From: Rhizobium sp. 007
GTDB lineage: Bacteria; Pseudomonadota; Alphaproteobacteria; Rhizobiales; Rhizobiaceae
Assembly: GCF_015353075.1 (NCBI RefSeq)
Contig: NZ_CP064191.1
Location: 124,001 to 188,000 of the forward strand
Direction of reading: 5' to 3'
DNA: 64,000 bases
In this document: positions 21,364-30,292 of the stretch, in pieces
Position numbering within the stretch: position 1 is the first letter of the stretch
Layout: each line of letters begins with the position of its first letter
Translations under genes and position numbers: made by a program
The notes under the pieces: generated by a model
What the model saw: only the letters and a program-made list of their open reading frames with translations
What the model was told of the DNA's origin: nothing
Databases searched by the model: none

Positions 21364-21438
21364 CACGTAGCGTGCCAACCGAAAAACCCGTTCCAAAACA
21401 ACGTAAAGCTCAACCACCGCTATGTGGCATTTCCGACA
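21364..21438 (-). promoter_or_regulatory. NifA-dependent sigma-54 promoter of the iscN-like/nifS operon
   Basis: On the minus strand TGGCACGCTACGTGC (21378-21364) has GG-N10-GC spacing. TGTCGGAAATGCCACA (21438-21423) is a TGT-N10-ACA site only about 45 bases upstream of the -24 box. A second, imperfect site (TGT-N10-ACG) lies just beyond it at about 21439-21454. Confidence 0.85.
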
Positions 21439-21672
21439 CCGTCGGAGATCGGACAATGCAGAGTGGTGGGGCTGGGTTAGCGTGAACTCGTATGAGTCAT
21501 TCCTGCCAAGCGCCGGCGACCGACGTGGGTTCTCGAGTTTGCTCAGTCCGCGACCCAACTTGAACCACACTGAAAAATTAGAGCCGCAACCTTTCGCGAA
21601 ACGCAATTTAGGGCCTGCGTCACTGAGCCGTCAGAACGTTCTGTCCTCTGGTTAGGGGCGGGCGCGGCCAAG

Positions 21673-22197
21673 TCACTTCAGCGTTGCAAGAATGTTTTGC
21701 GGTGACGAGACTCCATACGGATCGGTTTCGCAATTATCCGAGAGTCCTTCCTCCACAAACCATTGCTCCACAATGCCGTCGTCGATCAGGGCAGCGTAGC
21801 GCCAAGAGCGAAGGCCGAAGCCGAGATTATCCTTTGCGACTAACATGCCCATCTTGCGAGTGAATTCGCCTGAACCATCAGCAATAAGCTTGACCTTCTT
21901 CAGTCCCGACGCCTTGCCCCACGCATTCATCACGAAGGCGTCATTGACAGAGAGGCAGTAGACCGACTCGATTCCGTGCTTAACGAATTCGTCGTGGAGC
22001 TTTTCAAAATCCGGCAATTGCTGAGTCGAGCAGGTCGGGGTGAAGGCGCCGGGAAGCGAAAATAAAATCGTGCGCCTACCGCTAAAATAGTCCTCCGTAG
22101 TCTTGTCTTCCCAACGGTATGGATTTGGCCCTTCCACGGTCTCATCGCGAACACGCGTGCGAAAGGTAACGAACGGAACCCTTTTGTTCATCGTCAT
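21673..22197 (-). CDS. Peroxiredoxin (Prx5-type, y4vD-like)
   Basis: A 174-residue peroxiredoxin of the AhpC/TSA-redoxin class. The peroxidatic cysteine is in SLPGAFTPTCSTQQLPDFEK. It reduces peroxides, a plausible protective role for nitrogenase in bacteroids. The start at 22197 has an AAGGAG site eight bases upstream; two other ATGs (22203, 22191) are close. From memory, NGR234 has a similar gene (y4vD) at the same place beside nifQ. No clear sigma-54 promoter was found upstream. Confidence 0.9.
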   Translation of the reverse strand: MTMNKRVPFVTFRTRVRDETVEGPNPYRWEDKTTEDYFSGRRTILFSLPGAFTPTCSTQQLPDFEKLHDEFVKHGIESVYCLSVNDAFVMNAWGKASGLKKVKLIADGSGEFTRKMGMLVAKDNLGFGLRSWRYAALIDDGIVEQWFVEEGLSDNCETDPYGVSSPQNILATLK

Positions 22198-22203
22198 CAG
22201 CAT

Positions 22204-22695
22204 TGCTCCTTTAGAAAAAGATCTGATGCGTTTGCCACCACACCTGCTGTCGAACCGGCGATTTTGGATTGTCTTCCAGATTTCGCCACCAGCGCGCAGG
22301 TGCTCCAGGAAAACGCATTGGCGGACGCGTCAGAGGCGTTGCCTCAAATGCTCTTCTCGGCTGCTGGCCGGCTTCCAACGAACGAGTAGCAAACGCCGTG
22401 CCATTTTGACATCAAGGCTGTAACGGCACCGCTTCTGCCGAGCACGGTTAGGATCTGGTGTAACGGATACTCAGTCCATTTCCATCGGCTTGAGCAAGCG
22501 CTGCCAATATTTTAAGTCGTGCCGTGCGCAGGTGGATGGCAACTCGCCGGGAGCTCGGTCATATGCTTACCTTGTCCGCGGGGGACTGATCCAATGGGCA
22601 GTGTTGCAAATCCACCATGCCGCGAGTTTGTTCTCGCGTCTCAATAACGAGGGCTGCAATTTTTGGCGCAGACCCGACATCCAATCTCGTCGTTT
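22204..22695. other. Intergenic region between peroxiredoxin gene and nifQ promoter
   Basis: Only short unsupported frames are seen on both strands. I looked for a GG-N10-GC promoter serving the peroxiredoxin gene and did not find one. Nothing else can be named. Confidence 0.4.
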
Positions 22696-22815
22696 TGTCG
22701 ATCCCGAGACGCGCCGGTGTTCATTCTGACTGCAACGGCGAACTCATTTAACCTTTGAAAACCAGCAAAAACTTGACTAATCGGCTCTGTAACCGCGATT
22801 GGCACGAGTTTTGAA
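22696..22815 (+). promoter_or_regulatory. Probable NifA-dependent promoter of nifQ-dctA
   Basis: TTGGCACGAGTTTTGAAA (about 22799-22816) has the TGGCACG -24 element, but the -12 element reads TTGA rather than TTGC. Its partner site TGTCGATCCCGAGACG (22696-22711) differs from TGT-N10-ACA in the last base. The 104-base spacing equals that of the four other promoters of this class in the window, which supports both parts. Confidence 0.72.
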
Positions 22816-22896
22816 ACGCCCTCCTCGCGAGCAGCCAGACCTGCCGCGCCGCAGATCATCTCGTGGCGACGTCTGGAGCGAAGGAGGGGAAGCAAC

Positions 22897-23553
22897 ATGT
22901 CAAATGTCATTCAGAACCGCAATTTGTCGAAAAGGAGAGTGACCCTCCTGACCGATCGGCGATCATCGCAATCGCTAGGTCTCAGCCCACCTATAGACCT
23001 CGATATGGACTTCGATCGGTATGTGTTTTCCTGCGTCCTCTTGCATGCGCTAGAAGAGATTGCTGCGGAGGTGGCAACTGCGACCGAGGCAACAGGCCTT
23101 TCCCGTGCCGAGCTTCGAAACGTCCTTAACCGCTCTGTTCCCGCCAGTGTTATGCAGGCCTTCGGATTGGAAAAAGTGCGCGAAGCCGAGCCGTGTGTGG
23201 AGGAGGAACTTCTGCGCGATCTGCTGCTCGCGCATGCTCGACCGGGCGACCCAACAAGCGCCTGTTTCGCCAAGATCATCGCCCGGCGCGCCTTGCGTCA
23301 CGACCATCTGTGGTTGGAGCTTGGTCTTTCCGATAGGTCCGAACTCAGTCTCTTGCTCGCCACCCATTTCCCCACGCTTGCAGCCGGCAATACCAATAAC
23401 ATGAGGTGGAAAAAGTACCTTTATCGCATGCTTTGCGAGGCTGAGGGTTTTTCGCGATGCACCGCACCCAGTTGCCGGGAATGCAAGGACTTTAAAAGCT
23501 GCTTTGTCCCTGAGGAAAGCGCAACACTGGGGTGCGCGACTGATTTGAATTAG
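22897..23553 (+). CDS. nifQ: NifQ, molybdenum donor for FeMo-cofactor
   Basis: A 218-residue NifQ. The C-terminal cysteine motif CTAPSCRECKDFKSC (C-X4-C-X2-C-X5-C) binds the Mo-Fe-S cluster that supplies molybdenum. Interior features such as HDHLWLELGLSDRSELSLLL are typical. The start has a strong AAGGAGGGGA site. dctA follows after about 100 bases, and both are probably read from the promoter at 22.8 kb. Confidence 0.93.
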   Translation: MSNVIQNRNLSKRRVTLLTDRRSSQSLGLSPPIDLDMDFDRYVFSCVLLHALEEIAAEVATATEATGLSRAELRNVLNRSVPASVMQAFGLEKVREAEPCVEEELLRDLLLAHARPGDPTSACFAKIIARRALRHDHLWLELGLSDRSELSLLLATHFPTLAAGNTNNMRWKKYLYRMLCEAEGFSRCTAPSCRECKDFKSCFVPEESATLGCATDLN

Positions 23554-23654
23554 GAGCAGCTAACGTCAGCTATTGGCCGCAGCCATGCCTTGCCCGTCAA
23601 TTCAGCAGACGGCGTTGAGACGGTTCGTGCGCCGCCCATATGGAGGATTTGGCA

Positions 23655-24968
23655 ATGATCGTTGAGGATTCCGCGGAAATCCGCAGAAAGACACCGTTCT
23701 ATCGACATCTCTATGTCCAGGTTCTTGCGGCAATCGCCGCGGGTATCCTGCTCGGACATTTCTATCCCGAACTCGGCACGCAAATGAAGCCGCTTGGCGA
23801 CGCCTTTATCAAGCTCGTGAAGATGATCATCGCGCCGGTCATCTTCCTGACGGTCGCGACCGGTATCGCCGGTATAACCGATCTCGCCAAGGTCGGCCGC
23901 GTCGCCGCCAGGGCGATGGTCTACTTCCTGACCTTGTCGACGCTTGCGCTCGTCGTCGGCCTCGTGGTCGTGAATGTGGTGCAGCCGGGAGCGGGCATGC
24001 ATATCGACCCGGCTTCGCTCGATGTGAAAGCGATCGCCGCCTACACCGCGACGGCGCATGAGCAGTCGGTCACCGGCTTCCTCATGAACATTATCCCGAC
24101 GACGCTTGCCGGCGCCTTCGCCGAAGGCGACATCCTGCAAGTCCTCTTCATCTCCGTACTCTTCGGCATCGCACTTGCCCTGGTCGGCAAGAAGGCCGAG
24201 CCCGTCGTCGACTTCTTGCAAGCGCTGACACTGCCGATCTTCCGGCTGGTGACTATCCTCATGAAAGCCGCACCAATTGGTGCCTTCGGCTCCATGGCCT
24301 TCACGATCGGCAAATACGGCGTCGCCTTGATCGCTAACCTCGCCATGTTGATCGGCACCTTCTATCTCACCTCGTTCCTGTTCGTCTTCCTCGTGCTTGG
24401 TGGGGTGGCGCGTTACAATGGTTTCTCGATCGTCTCGCTCATCCGCTACATCAAGGAGGAACTGCTGCTGGTACTGGGCACCTCGTCCTCGGAAGCGGCT
24501 CTTCCGGGCCTCATGAACAAGATGGAGAAGGCGGGCTGCAAGCGTTCGGTCGTGGGTCTCGTCATCCCAACCGGCTTTTCCTTTAACCTCGACGGCACCA
24601 ACATCTACATGACGCTTGCGGCGCTCTTCATCGCCCAGGCGACCGACACGCCGCTCTCCCTCGGCGACCAGATCCTGCTGCTGCTCGTCGCCATGCTGAG
24701 CTCCAAGGGTGCCGCAGGTATCACCGGCGCCGGCTTCATCACGCTTGCCGCGACGCTCTCGGTCGTTCCGGCGGTGCCGGTCGCCGGCATGGCGCTGATC
24801 CTTGGCATCGACCGTTTCATGTCGGAATGCCGCGCAATTACCAATATTATCGGCAATGCAATTGCGACGCTCGTCGTCGCGAAGTGGGAAGGAGAGCTCG
24901 ATCGCGCGCAGCTCTCCGTCGCGCTCGCCGGCGAGCTGCCGATCGACTACATTCCGCCGGTCATCTAG
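23655..24968 (+). CDS. dctA: DctA, C4-dicarboxylate transporter
   Basis: A 437-residue sodium/proton:dicarboxylate symporter that imports succinate, malate and fumarate, the main carbon supply of bacteroids. Multiple membrane segments are visible, with the [17 protein letters not shown] re-entrant loop and [17 protein letters not shown] as substrate and cation binding hallmarks. The start follows a GGAGG-like site; an ATG 15 bases upstream is possible. Third-position G and C are much commoner than in its neighbours, hinting at recent origin from a core-genome dctA. No dctB or dctD is adjacent. It is followed by a strong terminator. Confidence 0.95.
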   Translation: MIVEDSAEIRRKTPFYRHLYVQVLAAIAAGILLGHFYPELGTQMKPLGDAFIKLVKMIIAPVIFLTVATGIAGITDLAKVGRVAARAMVYFLTLSTLALVVGLVVVNVVQPGAGMHIDPASLDVKAIAAYTATAHEQSVTGFLMNIIPTTLAGAFAEGDILQVLFISVLFGIALALVGKKAEPVVDFLQALTLPIFRLVTILMKAAPIGAFGSMAFTIGKYGVALIANLAMLIGTFYLTSFLFVFLVLGGVARYNGFSIVSLIRYIKEELLLVLGTSSSEAALPGLMNKMEKAGCKRSVVGLVIPTGFSFNLDGTNIYMTLAALFIAQATDTPLSLGDQILLLLVAMLSSKGAAGITGAGFITLAATLSVVPAVPVAGMALILGIDRFMSECRAITNIIGNAIATLVVAKWEGELDRAQLSVALAGELPIDYIPPVI

Positions 24969-25013
24969 CCGGCCAAGTAATGCCTCCCAGGGCCCGCACG
25001 ACAAGTGCGGTTT

Positions 25014-25049
25014 GGCGCGGTCTGGTTCTCCAGATCGCGCCCTTTTTCT
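25014..25049 (+). terminator. Rho-independent terminator after dctA
   Basis: GGCGCGGTCTGG, a TTCT loop, and CCAGATCGCGCC form a 12-base stem with one mismatch, followed by CTTTTTCT. It lies 46 bases after the dctA stop and is the clearest terminator in the window. Confidence 0.88.
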
Positions 25050-25675
25050 ACGCGACGATGGGCGCGCCTTTTGTGCAACGAGGTGCTCCCTTGCGTGGGA
25101 TGACTCGTTCGCGGCGGCGGCTACAAGTTTTGTCATCGAAAGTTTTCGATCGCAACAAGGGCGTTACAAGCACCCGCTAATGCCCAAATGAAACGCCAAG
25201 TAGCATGCTATCGTGAGCTCCCATTGCTCGTGGCCCGTAGCCGATGCACTTCCGCTCGCGTCAGGCCGCTTCGCTACGATCGACGATGGCCTCGGGTCCA
25301 AAATCGTGCCGCGGACATCTTCCTTGGAGAAGTATTTCGGCCACCACTCTCCTGTCTTGCCCGCGGCGATTGGGCGCCGACTGACGTTCGGGCGAAACGC
25401 CGGATCGGAACCGCGAGGAGCAGTTATTTCAACTGGATTCGTTCTGTCGAACTCTGGCCGGCGAGGATGGGAGACGGTCGGCGCCGTTTCCCTCGTATTG
25501 GGGCCGATGACGGGCGCGCCGACCTCAAGGCAGTTGTGCAGCACATGGCGAAGCCGCTGGAAGTCGCACCAAAAGGGCGGACTATAATTGCTGGCGGATT
25601 TCTCCTGATCGTCTCAGATTCGGTGTCCGCCCCGACTTCCTGCCGTCATCCCACATGGACGTACACCGGACTTTT
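25050..25675. other. Region between the dctA terminator and the next NifA site
   Basis: Long frames exist on both strands (for example 25188-25733 plus and 25164-25544 minus) but overlap each other, show no family features and are rich in arginine and proline, as expected of chance frames. I recognise no gene. Confidence 0.4.
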
Positions 25676-25795
25676 TGTCGCATCTGCGACACAGGTGTTT
25701 CGTCTGCCTCTCGCCTTCCTAAGACTTAAATAGCTGAAAAGCAGTCATAAAAGTACTTCCTCGGCTTAATCAGCCAGATTGGCATGAGTTTTGAA
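25676..25795 (+). promoter_or_regulatory. NifA site and variant sigma-54 promoter, copy 1 (P450 fragment/Nudix)
   Basis: TGTCGCATCTGCGACA (25676-25691) is a perfect NifA site. TTGGCATGAGTTTTGAAG (25779-25796) is a -24/-12 promoter with TTGA in the -12 element. Between them are the shared words CTAAGACTTAAATAGCTGAA and TCAGCCAGATTGG, also found in the copies at 27.9, 29.5 and 33.5 kb. Confidence 0.8.
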
Positions 25796-26140
25796 GCTTT
25801 CCATCACAAGGCGGCAATCCACTTCGGGCCTGCACTGTGTCGTGGGTAAGCGCGATGGAGCGAAGGAAGAGAAAGACTTTGGAAAAGCATCACGCTGCAT
25901 GGAAGAAGAGAACATCATCGTCTCGCTCCATTTTGGAGTGCGATGCGATGCCGGTTCCGGCCTTCTCGAACCTGACCCCCCGTCGCCGTCGGCCGCCGCG
26001 TGATCGTGCATCTTCATCGCGCCATTCGAGTCTGAAAAAATGCCGCCCCTCGGCGAATTCGCTCGTCCGCTCTTCGCCGGACGGGCCGCAGCCTGCCGAC
26101 GAGGCCAGCCACTTTGCCGAATGTGAAAACGATCCACCTG

Positions 26141-26540
26141 ATGAGTGGCAAGATGGAAGGAGAAAACCGGGTGGACAGCGGTTCCATCCCAGATCATATC
26201 CCGCTCAATTTTGTGAGGGACTTCAGTCTGTTCACGTCCCGGCTTGGCACCGGCACCCAATGGAGACCTACACGCAGCTGTTGCTCTTGCATCCATGGAG
26301 GGCCCCACAATCCTTTAGTCCGGGGTGCCGGGTGATCACGCGCGCGCAAAACCAGCGCAAGGCGCTGCAAGACCTCGAGACCTCGTCCAGTCATCGCAGC
26401 ATCTTCTCCCAAGCGCTCGGAGAAAGCTGGTCAATGATCCCGCTCGAGATCGATCCAGCGACTCATGGCATCTTTCTTACACTCCTAAATCCGCTGTTCT
26501 CGCCTAGGCGAGTGCGCGACTTGCTCCCCATGCGGAGGCA
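26141..26540 (+). pseudogene. Truncated, frameshifted copy of the CYP127-like P450 gene
   Basis: From MSGKMEGENR at 26141 the DNA follows the intact P450 gene (28067 onward) through IPDHIPLNFVRDFSLFTS. It then shifts frame in the next 60 bases and resumes with VITRAQNQRKALQDLETSSS, SHRSIFSQALGESW, MIPLEIDPATHGIF and LLNPLFSPRRVR. The match ends about 130 residues in, where the Nudix gene begins. There is no oxygen- or heme-binding region, so it cannot work. About 340 bases of unrelated sequence separate it from its NifA-type promoter. Confidence 0.9.
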
Positions 26541-26984
26541 ATGATGCATGGGGAGGCTGTCAATCAGGTCGGTGCGATCTGCTTTCGGTCCAATCCTGAC
26601 GGGATCCTCGAAGTTCTTCTGATCACGACACGCGAAACCGGCCGCTGGACCATTCCGAAGGGATGGCCGATCAAGGGATTGCAGCCGCATGATGTTGCGG
26701 AACGTGAAGCGTGGGAAGAAGCCGGCATAAAAGGCAAAGCCAAAAAGAAGCCATACGGGTACTACGCATATCTGAAGCGGCTTAAAAACAACCGCTCCAT
26801 TCAGTGCGTCGTGGAAGTCCATCTCCTGAAGGTCAAGAAGGTCAGACCCACGTTTCCGGAGTGTCGAGAACGCGTGCTAGCCTGGCTCCCACCGACCGAG
26901 GCATCTTCACAGGTTCCTGAACCGGAGCTGAAGAGTCTCATTGCCGGATTGAACGCCAAATTCAAGCTTCGGGCGGGAAAATGA
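26541..26984 (+). CDS. Nudix hydrolase
   Basis: A 147-residue Nudix-fold hydrolase, expected to cleave a nucleoside diphosphate linked to another group such as diphosphoinositol polyphosphates or nucleotide sugars; the substrate is unknown. The Nudix box appears as PKGWPIKGLQPHDVAEREAW followed by EEAGIKG. The REAWEEAGI core is intact, while the first Glu of the box is Leu, as I recall in other alphaproteobacterial members. A basic KGKAKKKPYGYYAYLKRLKN insert follows. The ATG lies directly at the break point of the P450 fragment, so it is probably read from the NifA-type promoter at 25.7 kb. Confidence 0.88.
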   Translation: MMHGEAVNQVGAICFRSNPDGILEVLLITTRETGRWTIPKGWPIKGLQPHDVAEREAWEEAGIKGKAKKKPYGYYAYLKRLKNNRSIQCVVEVHLLKVKKVRPTFPECRERVLAWLPPTEASSQVPEPELKSLIAGLNAKFKLRAGK

Positions 26985-27069
26985 AATCGCCGGCGGGCGA
27001 TGGTGCAAGCCGGCAATTTGCGTCCGTTTTCGAGAAACCAGCGGGCGTCAGCCCGACACAATCAGCAGT

Positions 27070-27760
27070 TCAGAGTGCGACCATCTTCTCGAACCTGCGC
27101 CGGTTCCATCGGCTGCTTGTGGTGACGTCTCCTGATTCTAGGCTTTGAGCGCCTTGAATAAGCGCCAGACGAGGGCGCGGATCGGCGGAGCGCACCTCTT
27201 TCGCCTTTGCTGGCAACAGCTTTTGTAGCAGTCGCTCGGCATGGATCCAACACAATGCGTGGATGGTGATCGGAACTGGCCGGCGTCGTCGGAGATGATC
27301 ACGGTCTTTCCAAGTGACGATGGCGGATGGCGCCCATATGGCGGCTTCGCCCAGAAGGCGCACGAGCTGCCGATCGAAATATCGATGCTATTCTCGGCCA
27401 ATGCTCCAGGAAGACAACTGGGTATGGAATATGAGGGGTGAATTGCTTTTCACCTTTGCGATGATCGCTTGCTTAGCGACGTGCGCTTTCAGCCAATTCA
27501 TCGCTCGGTCGTTGAGGACACAATCCTGATGCCCCCAGCAGGATCGACAGGAAAGTGGGCCGTGATTTCGATAGGTGGTGCGGACGTTCGAAAAGCAGCT
27601 CGCCGCCTATGCAAGGCAGCGCCATTCTGCATGTCGGGCTTGTCCGGCACCCTTCATCACGGTCGACGATATCGGTGCCCGGCACAATCGGCGCAGCGAC
27701 TTCACCACTCATCGCTCAGCACGCGGATCACACGCGCCTGCGGAATATGTTTTGCGATCT
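27070..27760. pseudogene. Remnants of an IS transposase
   Basis: On the minus strand two overlapping frames carry pieces of one transposase: VIISDDAGQFR (about 27290-27320) and ALCWIHAERLLQKLLPAKAK (about 27190-27260). These resemble the DDE region of IS66-like or related elements. On the plus strand near 27660-27720 is TVDDIGARHNRRSDFTTH, resembling another part of such transposases. Frameshifts and opposite orientation show decay and rearrangement. No ends or target duplications could be defined. Confidence 0.7.
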
Positions 27761-27876
27761 CCAAACCTCTGGGCAACGCGGCAAGAATGAAGACACCCAA
27801 CACGGTACTTCCTTGAAATGCACCAGATGGCCCGACAGCGGTCTTAGCTGACGTCATCAGACACCTTCAGTCGGTT

Positions 27877-27993
27877 TGTCGGAGCCGCGACACAGCTAGT
27901 TTCGTAACGTCTTGGTCATCCTAAGGCTAAATGCCTGAAATTCCGCATTAAATCACCTTCGTCTTGATCAGCCAGATTGGCATGAGATTTGAA
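27877..27993 (+). promoter_or_regulatory. NifA site and variant sigma-54 promoter, copy 2 (P450)
   Basis: TGTCGGAGCCGCGACA (27877-27892) is a perfect NifA site. ATTGGCATGAGATTTGAAGG (27976-27995) is the promoter, again TTGA-type. Spacing is 101 bases. The sequence between shares CCTAAGGCTAAATGCCTGAA and TCAGCCAGATTGG with the other copies. Confidence 0.82.
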
Positions 27994-28096
27994 GGACCTG
28001 CGTGCTGAGGTCCTGTGCTTGTGTCGTGAGCAACTGTGTTGCCGAATGGGAAGACCCGCGAAGCTGATGAGTGGTTGGATAGAAGGAGAAAACAGA

Positions 28097-29404
28097 GTGG
28101 CGAGCAATCCCATTCCAGATCATGTTCCATCCGAGTTGGTGAGAGACTTCAGTCTGTTCACATCGCCCGGCATGGCACCAACACCGAACGGAGATCCGCA
28201 CGCAGCTGTTGCTCGCGTCCATGGAGAGCCCCGTATTTTTTATTCCCCCTTTAACACGCGCGATGGACGGGGTACCTGGGTGATCACGCGCGCGCGAGAC
28301 CAGCGCAAGGTGCTAGAGGATCTCGAAACCTTTTCCAGTCATCGCAGCATCTTCTCCTCCGCACTCGGCGAAAACTGGCCAATGATCCCGCTCGAGCTTG
28401 ATCCACCGGCCCATGGCATCTTTCGTGCACTCCTAAATCCGCTGTTCTCGCCTGGACGAGTGATGGCGTTGGAGCGGACTGTCCGTAAGCAAGCGAGTGC
28501 GCTGATCAACCGGATCGCCCGAATGAGGACCAGCTGTGACGTCATGAAGGATTTTGCCATTCCATTCACAGTGGACGTCTTCCTTGGCTTTCTGGGGCTC
28601 TCGAATAGCCGAACCGAGATTCTTATTCGCTGGGTAAGCGATTTGCTCCACGGCAATGGAGTTAAGCGAACGGAAGCGGCTCAATCGATCGTGAAGTTCA
28701 TTGACGAAGTTGCAGCGATGCGCCGCAAGCAACCAGCTGCCGATTTCATGACGTTCGTCGTGCAGGCGCAGATCGAGGGTCGCTCCCTGACAAAGGAGGA
28801 AGTCCGGGGCATCGGCGTACTTTTCTTGGTTGCGGGACTCGACACGGTCGCTGCCGCGATAAGCTTTGACCTAGCCTATCTCGCACGCAATCCAGGGGAC
28901 CAGGACTTGCTGCGGAGAGAGCCCAACCGGATCGCGCTCGCGGTTGAAGAATTGTTGCGCGCCTATTCAACCGTTCAGATCATTCGCGTAGCCACGAAAG
29001 ATGGAGACTTTGAAGGTGTGCCGATCCGTAAGGGAGACTACGTTTCATGCGCCACGATGATTGCTAACCGTGACCCCGTCGAATTTAAGTGCCCTGACAC
29101 TATCGACCTGGCACGACAGGACAACCGCCACATAGCGTTTGGCTATGGTCCTCATCTTTGCCTGGGAGCAAATCTTGCGCGGCGAGAGATTGCCATAGGG
29201 ATCCACGAATGGCTGGCGCGGATCCCCACCTTTCGGATCAAGGAAGGTACGGCGCCGATCACCCATGGCGGCCATGTATTCGGGGTTGAAAATTTGATTC
29301 TGACCTGGTCCCGGCCGACTCGCCCGGAGCCGGTAGAGAGAAACGAAGAGCCATCGCACTCGCCAACCGTCGGCATTCTTTCTGCATCAAGCCACGGCAT
29401 GTGA
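28097..29404 (+). CDS. Cytochrome P450 (CYP127A-like, y4vG-like)
   Basis: A 435-residue soluble bacterial P450, a monooxygenase whose substrate is unknown. Visible are the I-helix oxygen-binding motif VAGLDTVAAA, the K-helix ExxR in VEELLRAYST, and the heme-binding loop FGYGPHLCLGANLAR with the thiolate cysteine at about residue 355. The GTG at 28097 has an AAGGAG site eight bases upstream; an in-frame ATG at 28067 would add ten residues but lacks such a site. From memory the closest family is CYP127A of NGR234 (y4vG), also next to nif genes. It has its own NifA-type promoter about 100 bases upstream. No partner ferredoxin gene is adjacent, but fdxN and fdxB are in the window. Confidence 0.93.
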   Translation: MASNPIPDHVPSELVRDFSLFTSPGMAPTPNGDPHAAVARVHGEPRIFYSPFNTRDGRGTWVITRARDQRKVLEDLETFSSHRSIFSSALGENWPMIPLELDPPAHGIFRALLNPLFSPGRVMALERTVRKQASALINRIARMRTSCDVMKDFAIPFTVDVFLGFLGLSNSRTEILIRWVSDLLHGNGVKRTEAAQSIVKFIDEVAAMRRKQPAADFMTFVVQAQIEGRSLTKEEVRGIGVLFLVAGLDTVAAAISFDLAYLARNPGDQDLLRREPNRIALAVEELLRAYSTVQIIRVATKDGDFEGVPIRKGDYVSCATMIANRDPVEFKCPDTIDLARQDNRHIAFGYGPHLCLGANLARREIAIGIHEWLARIPTFRIKEGTAPITHGGHVFGVENLILTWSRPTRPEPVERNEEPSHSPTVGILSASSHGM

Positions 29405-29487
29405 TGTGCTAAACGGAACGAAGTTTCGTATAAGGTCCGGGGGAGCGTAGCCGTTTTAAACGAGAGCGCCGACAATTTTGTCGGCTT

Positions 29488-29608
29488 TGTCGCATCCACA
29501 ACACAGCCTTCTTTGGTCGAATCTTTGCCTTTATCTAAGGCTAGATGGCTGAAAAGAAAACATAAAATCTTTTTTAGCGCCGTCAGCCGAACTGGCATGA
29601 GTCTTGAA
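29488..29608 (+). promoter_or_regulatory. NifA site and variant sigma-54 promoter, copy 3 (phasin-like operon)
   Basis: TGTCGCATCCACAACA (29488-29503) is a TGT-N10-ACA site. AACTGGCATGAGTCTTGAAC (about 29590-29609) is the promoter with TTGA at -12. Spacing is 105 bases. CTAAGGCTAGATGGCTGAAA and an AT-rich stretch (CATAAAATCTTTTTT), a possible IHF site, lie between. Confidence 0.82.
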
Positions 29609-29732
29609 CCTCCTTAAAGGCGCCGGTGGCCCGGCTAGCATTCACGTCGATGGACAACCGCGATCGCTGGAGAGCGTAAACTGGTCGTGATGCTAAATGC
29701 ACGGACAAAACCATTGTCTACGGAGGAAAGAA

Positions 29733-30101
29733 ATGACGAGGATCGCAGAAAAGCCTTTTGAAGCTGTCGAAAAACCACCCTTAGACCGCGCCAGAGCGAC
29801 CGATTGCGGAGGCGAGCAGCTGGCGCCGGTTCTTGACGCCCAGAAAATGTTCAAGCCCATCATGGAGACCACTATCAGGATCGGTAACCCACTGTCGCCG
29901 ATTGCTGCACTGCAGGCCGACGTCTGCGCCGAATTTTCGCATCTACAAGCACCGATTGGGGCGACGTCGGCGTCCGAAGTGGTCGAACGGCAGTCGGCCG
30001 TCCTGCGCAAGCGCGTCGACATGGCTATTGAGCAGACCAGGAAACTCCAGGCGCTGAACCAATTTGGCCGTCGTTCGGGGCAAAAAAGGTCGGACCGATG
30101 A
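29733..30101 (+). CDS. Phasin-like protein
   Basis: A 122-residue protein with a C-terminal helical segment (SASEVVERQSAVLRKRVDMA, then IEQTRKLQAL) resembling phasins, which coat polyhydroxyalkanoate granules; the match is by pattern only. The N-terminal third is low in structure. The ATG at 29733 has a strong GGAGGAAAG site. It is the first gene behind the third NifA-type promoter and overlaps the next small gene by four bases (ATGA), so the two are co-translated. A link to carbon storage in bacteroids is inference. Confidence 0.7.
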   Translation: MTRIAEKPFEAVEKPPLDRARATDCGGEQLAPVLDAQKMFKPIMETTIRIGNPLSPIAALQADVCAEFSHLQAPIGATSASEVVERQSAVLRKRVDMAIEQTRKLQALNQFGRRSGQKRSDR

Positions 30102-30226
30102 TGTATGGCGCACTATTCGTATCGGGGCTGGTGGCCTGTGTAATGATGATCCTCGTGATCGGGCACGAAGCGAAAAAGACGGATAACGGTGCCCCGCAAT
30201 CCGCCATCTATGGCCATCAGAGCTAG
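30098..30226 (+). CDS. 42-residue single-span membrane protein
   Basis: A short frame beginning MMYGALFVSGLVACVMMILV, ending in a charged, polar tail (HEAKKTDNGAP...). One hydrophobic helix (residues 2-22) then a cytoplasmic or periplasmic tail is predicted. The ATG overlaps the stop of the phasin-like gene (ATGA), which strongly supports translation. I do not recognise a family. It is probably NifA-regulated with its neighbours. Confidence 0.65.
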   Translation: MMYGALFVSGLVACVMMILVIGHEAKKTDNGAPQSAIYGHQS

Positions 30227-30292
30227 GTGTTGCCGGGCTTTAAGTTTACGCCGACGCCAAAAATACGAAACCTTGGCTGCGCAGGTGAAGGC

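Noticed and set aside
23550..25136. A 528-residue minus-strand open frame covering dctA
   Set aside because: It is the antisense shadow of dctA, caused by high third-position GC. It is extremely rich in Asp, Glu, Arg and His and matches no family.
25188..25733. A 181-residue plus-strand open frame after dctA
   Set aside because: It overlaps frames of similar length on the other strand, runs through the NifA site, is rich in arginine and has no ribosome binding site or family motif.
29479..29494. A second NifA site beside the one at 29488
   Set aside because: The sequence has TGT but the right half is GCA, so it does not fit TGT-N10-ACA.
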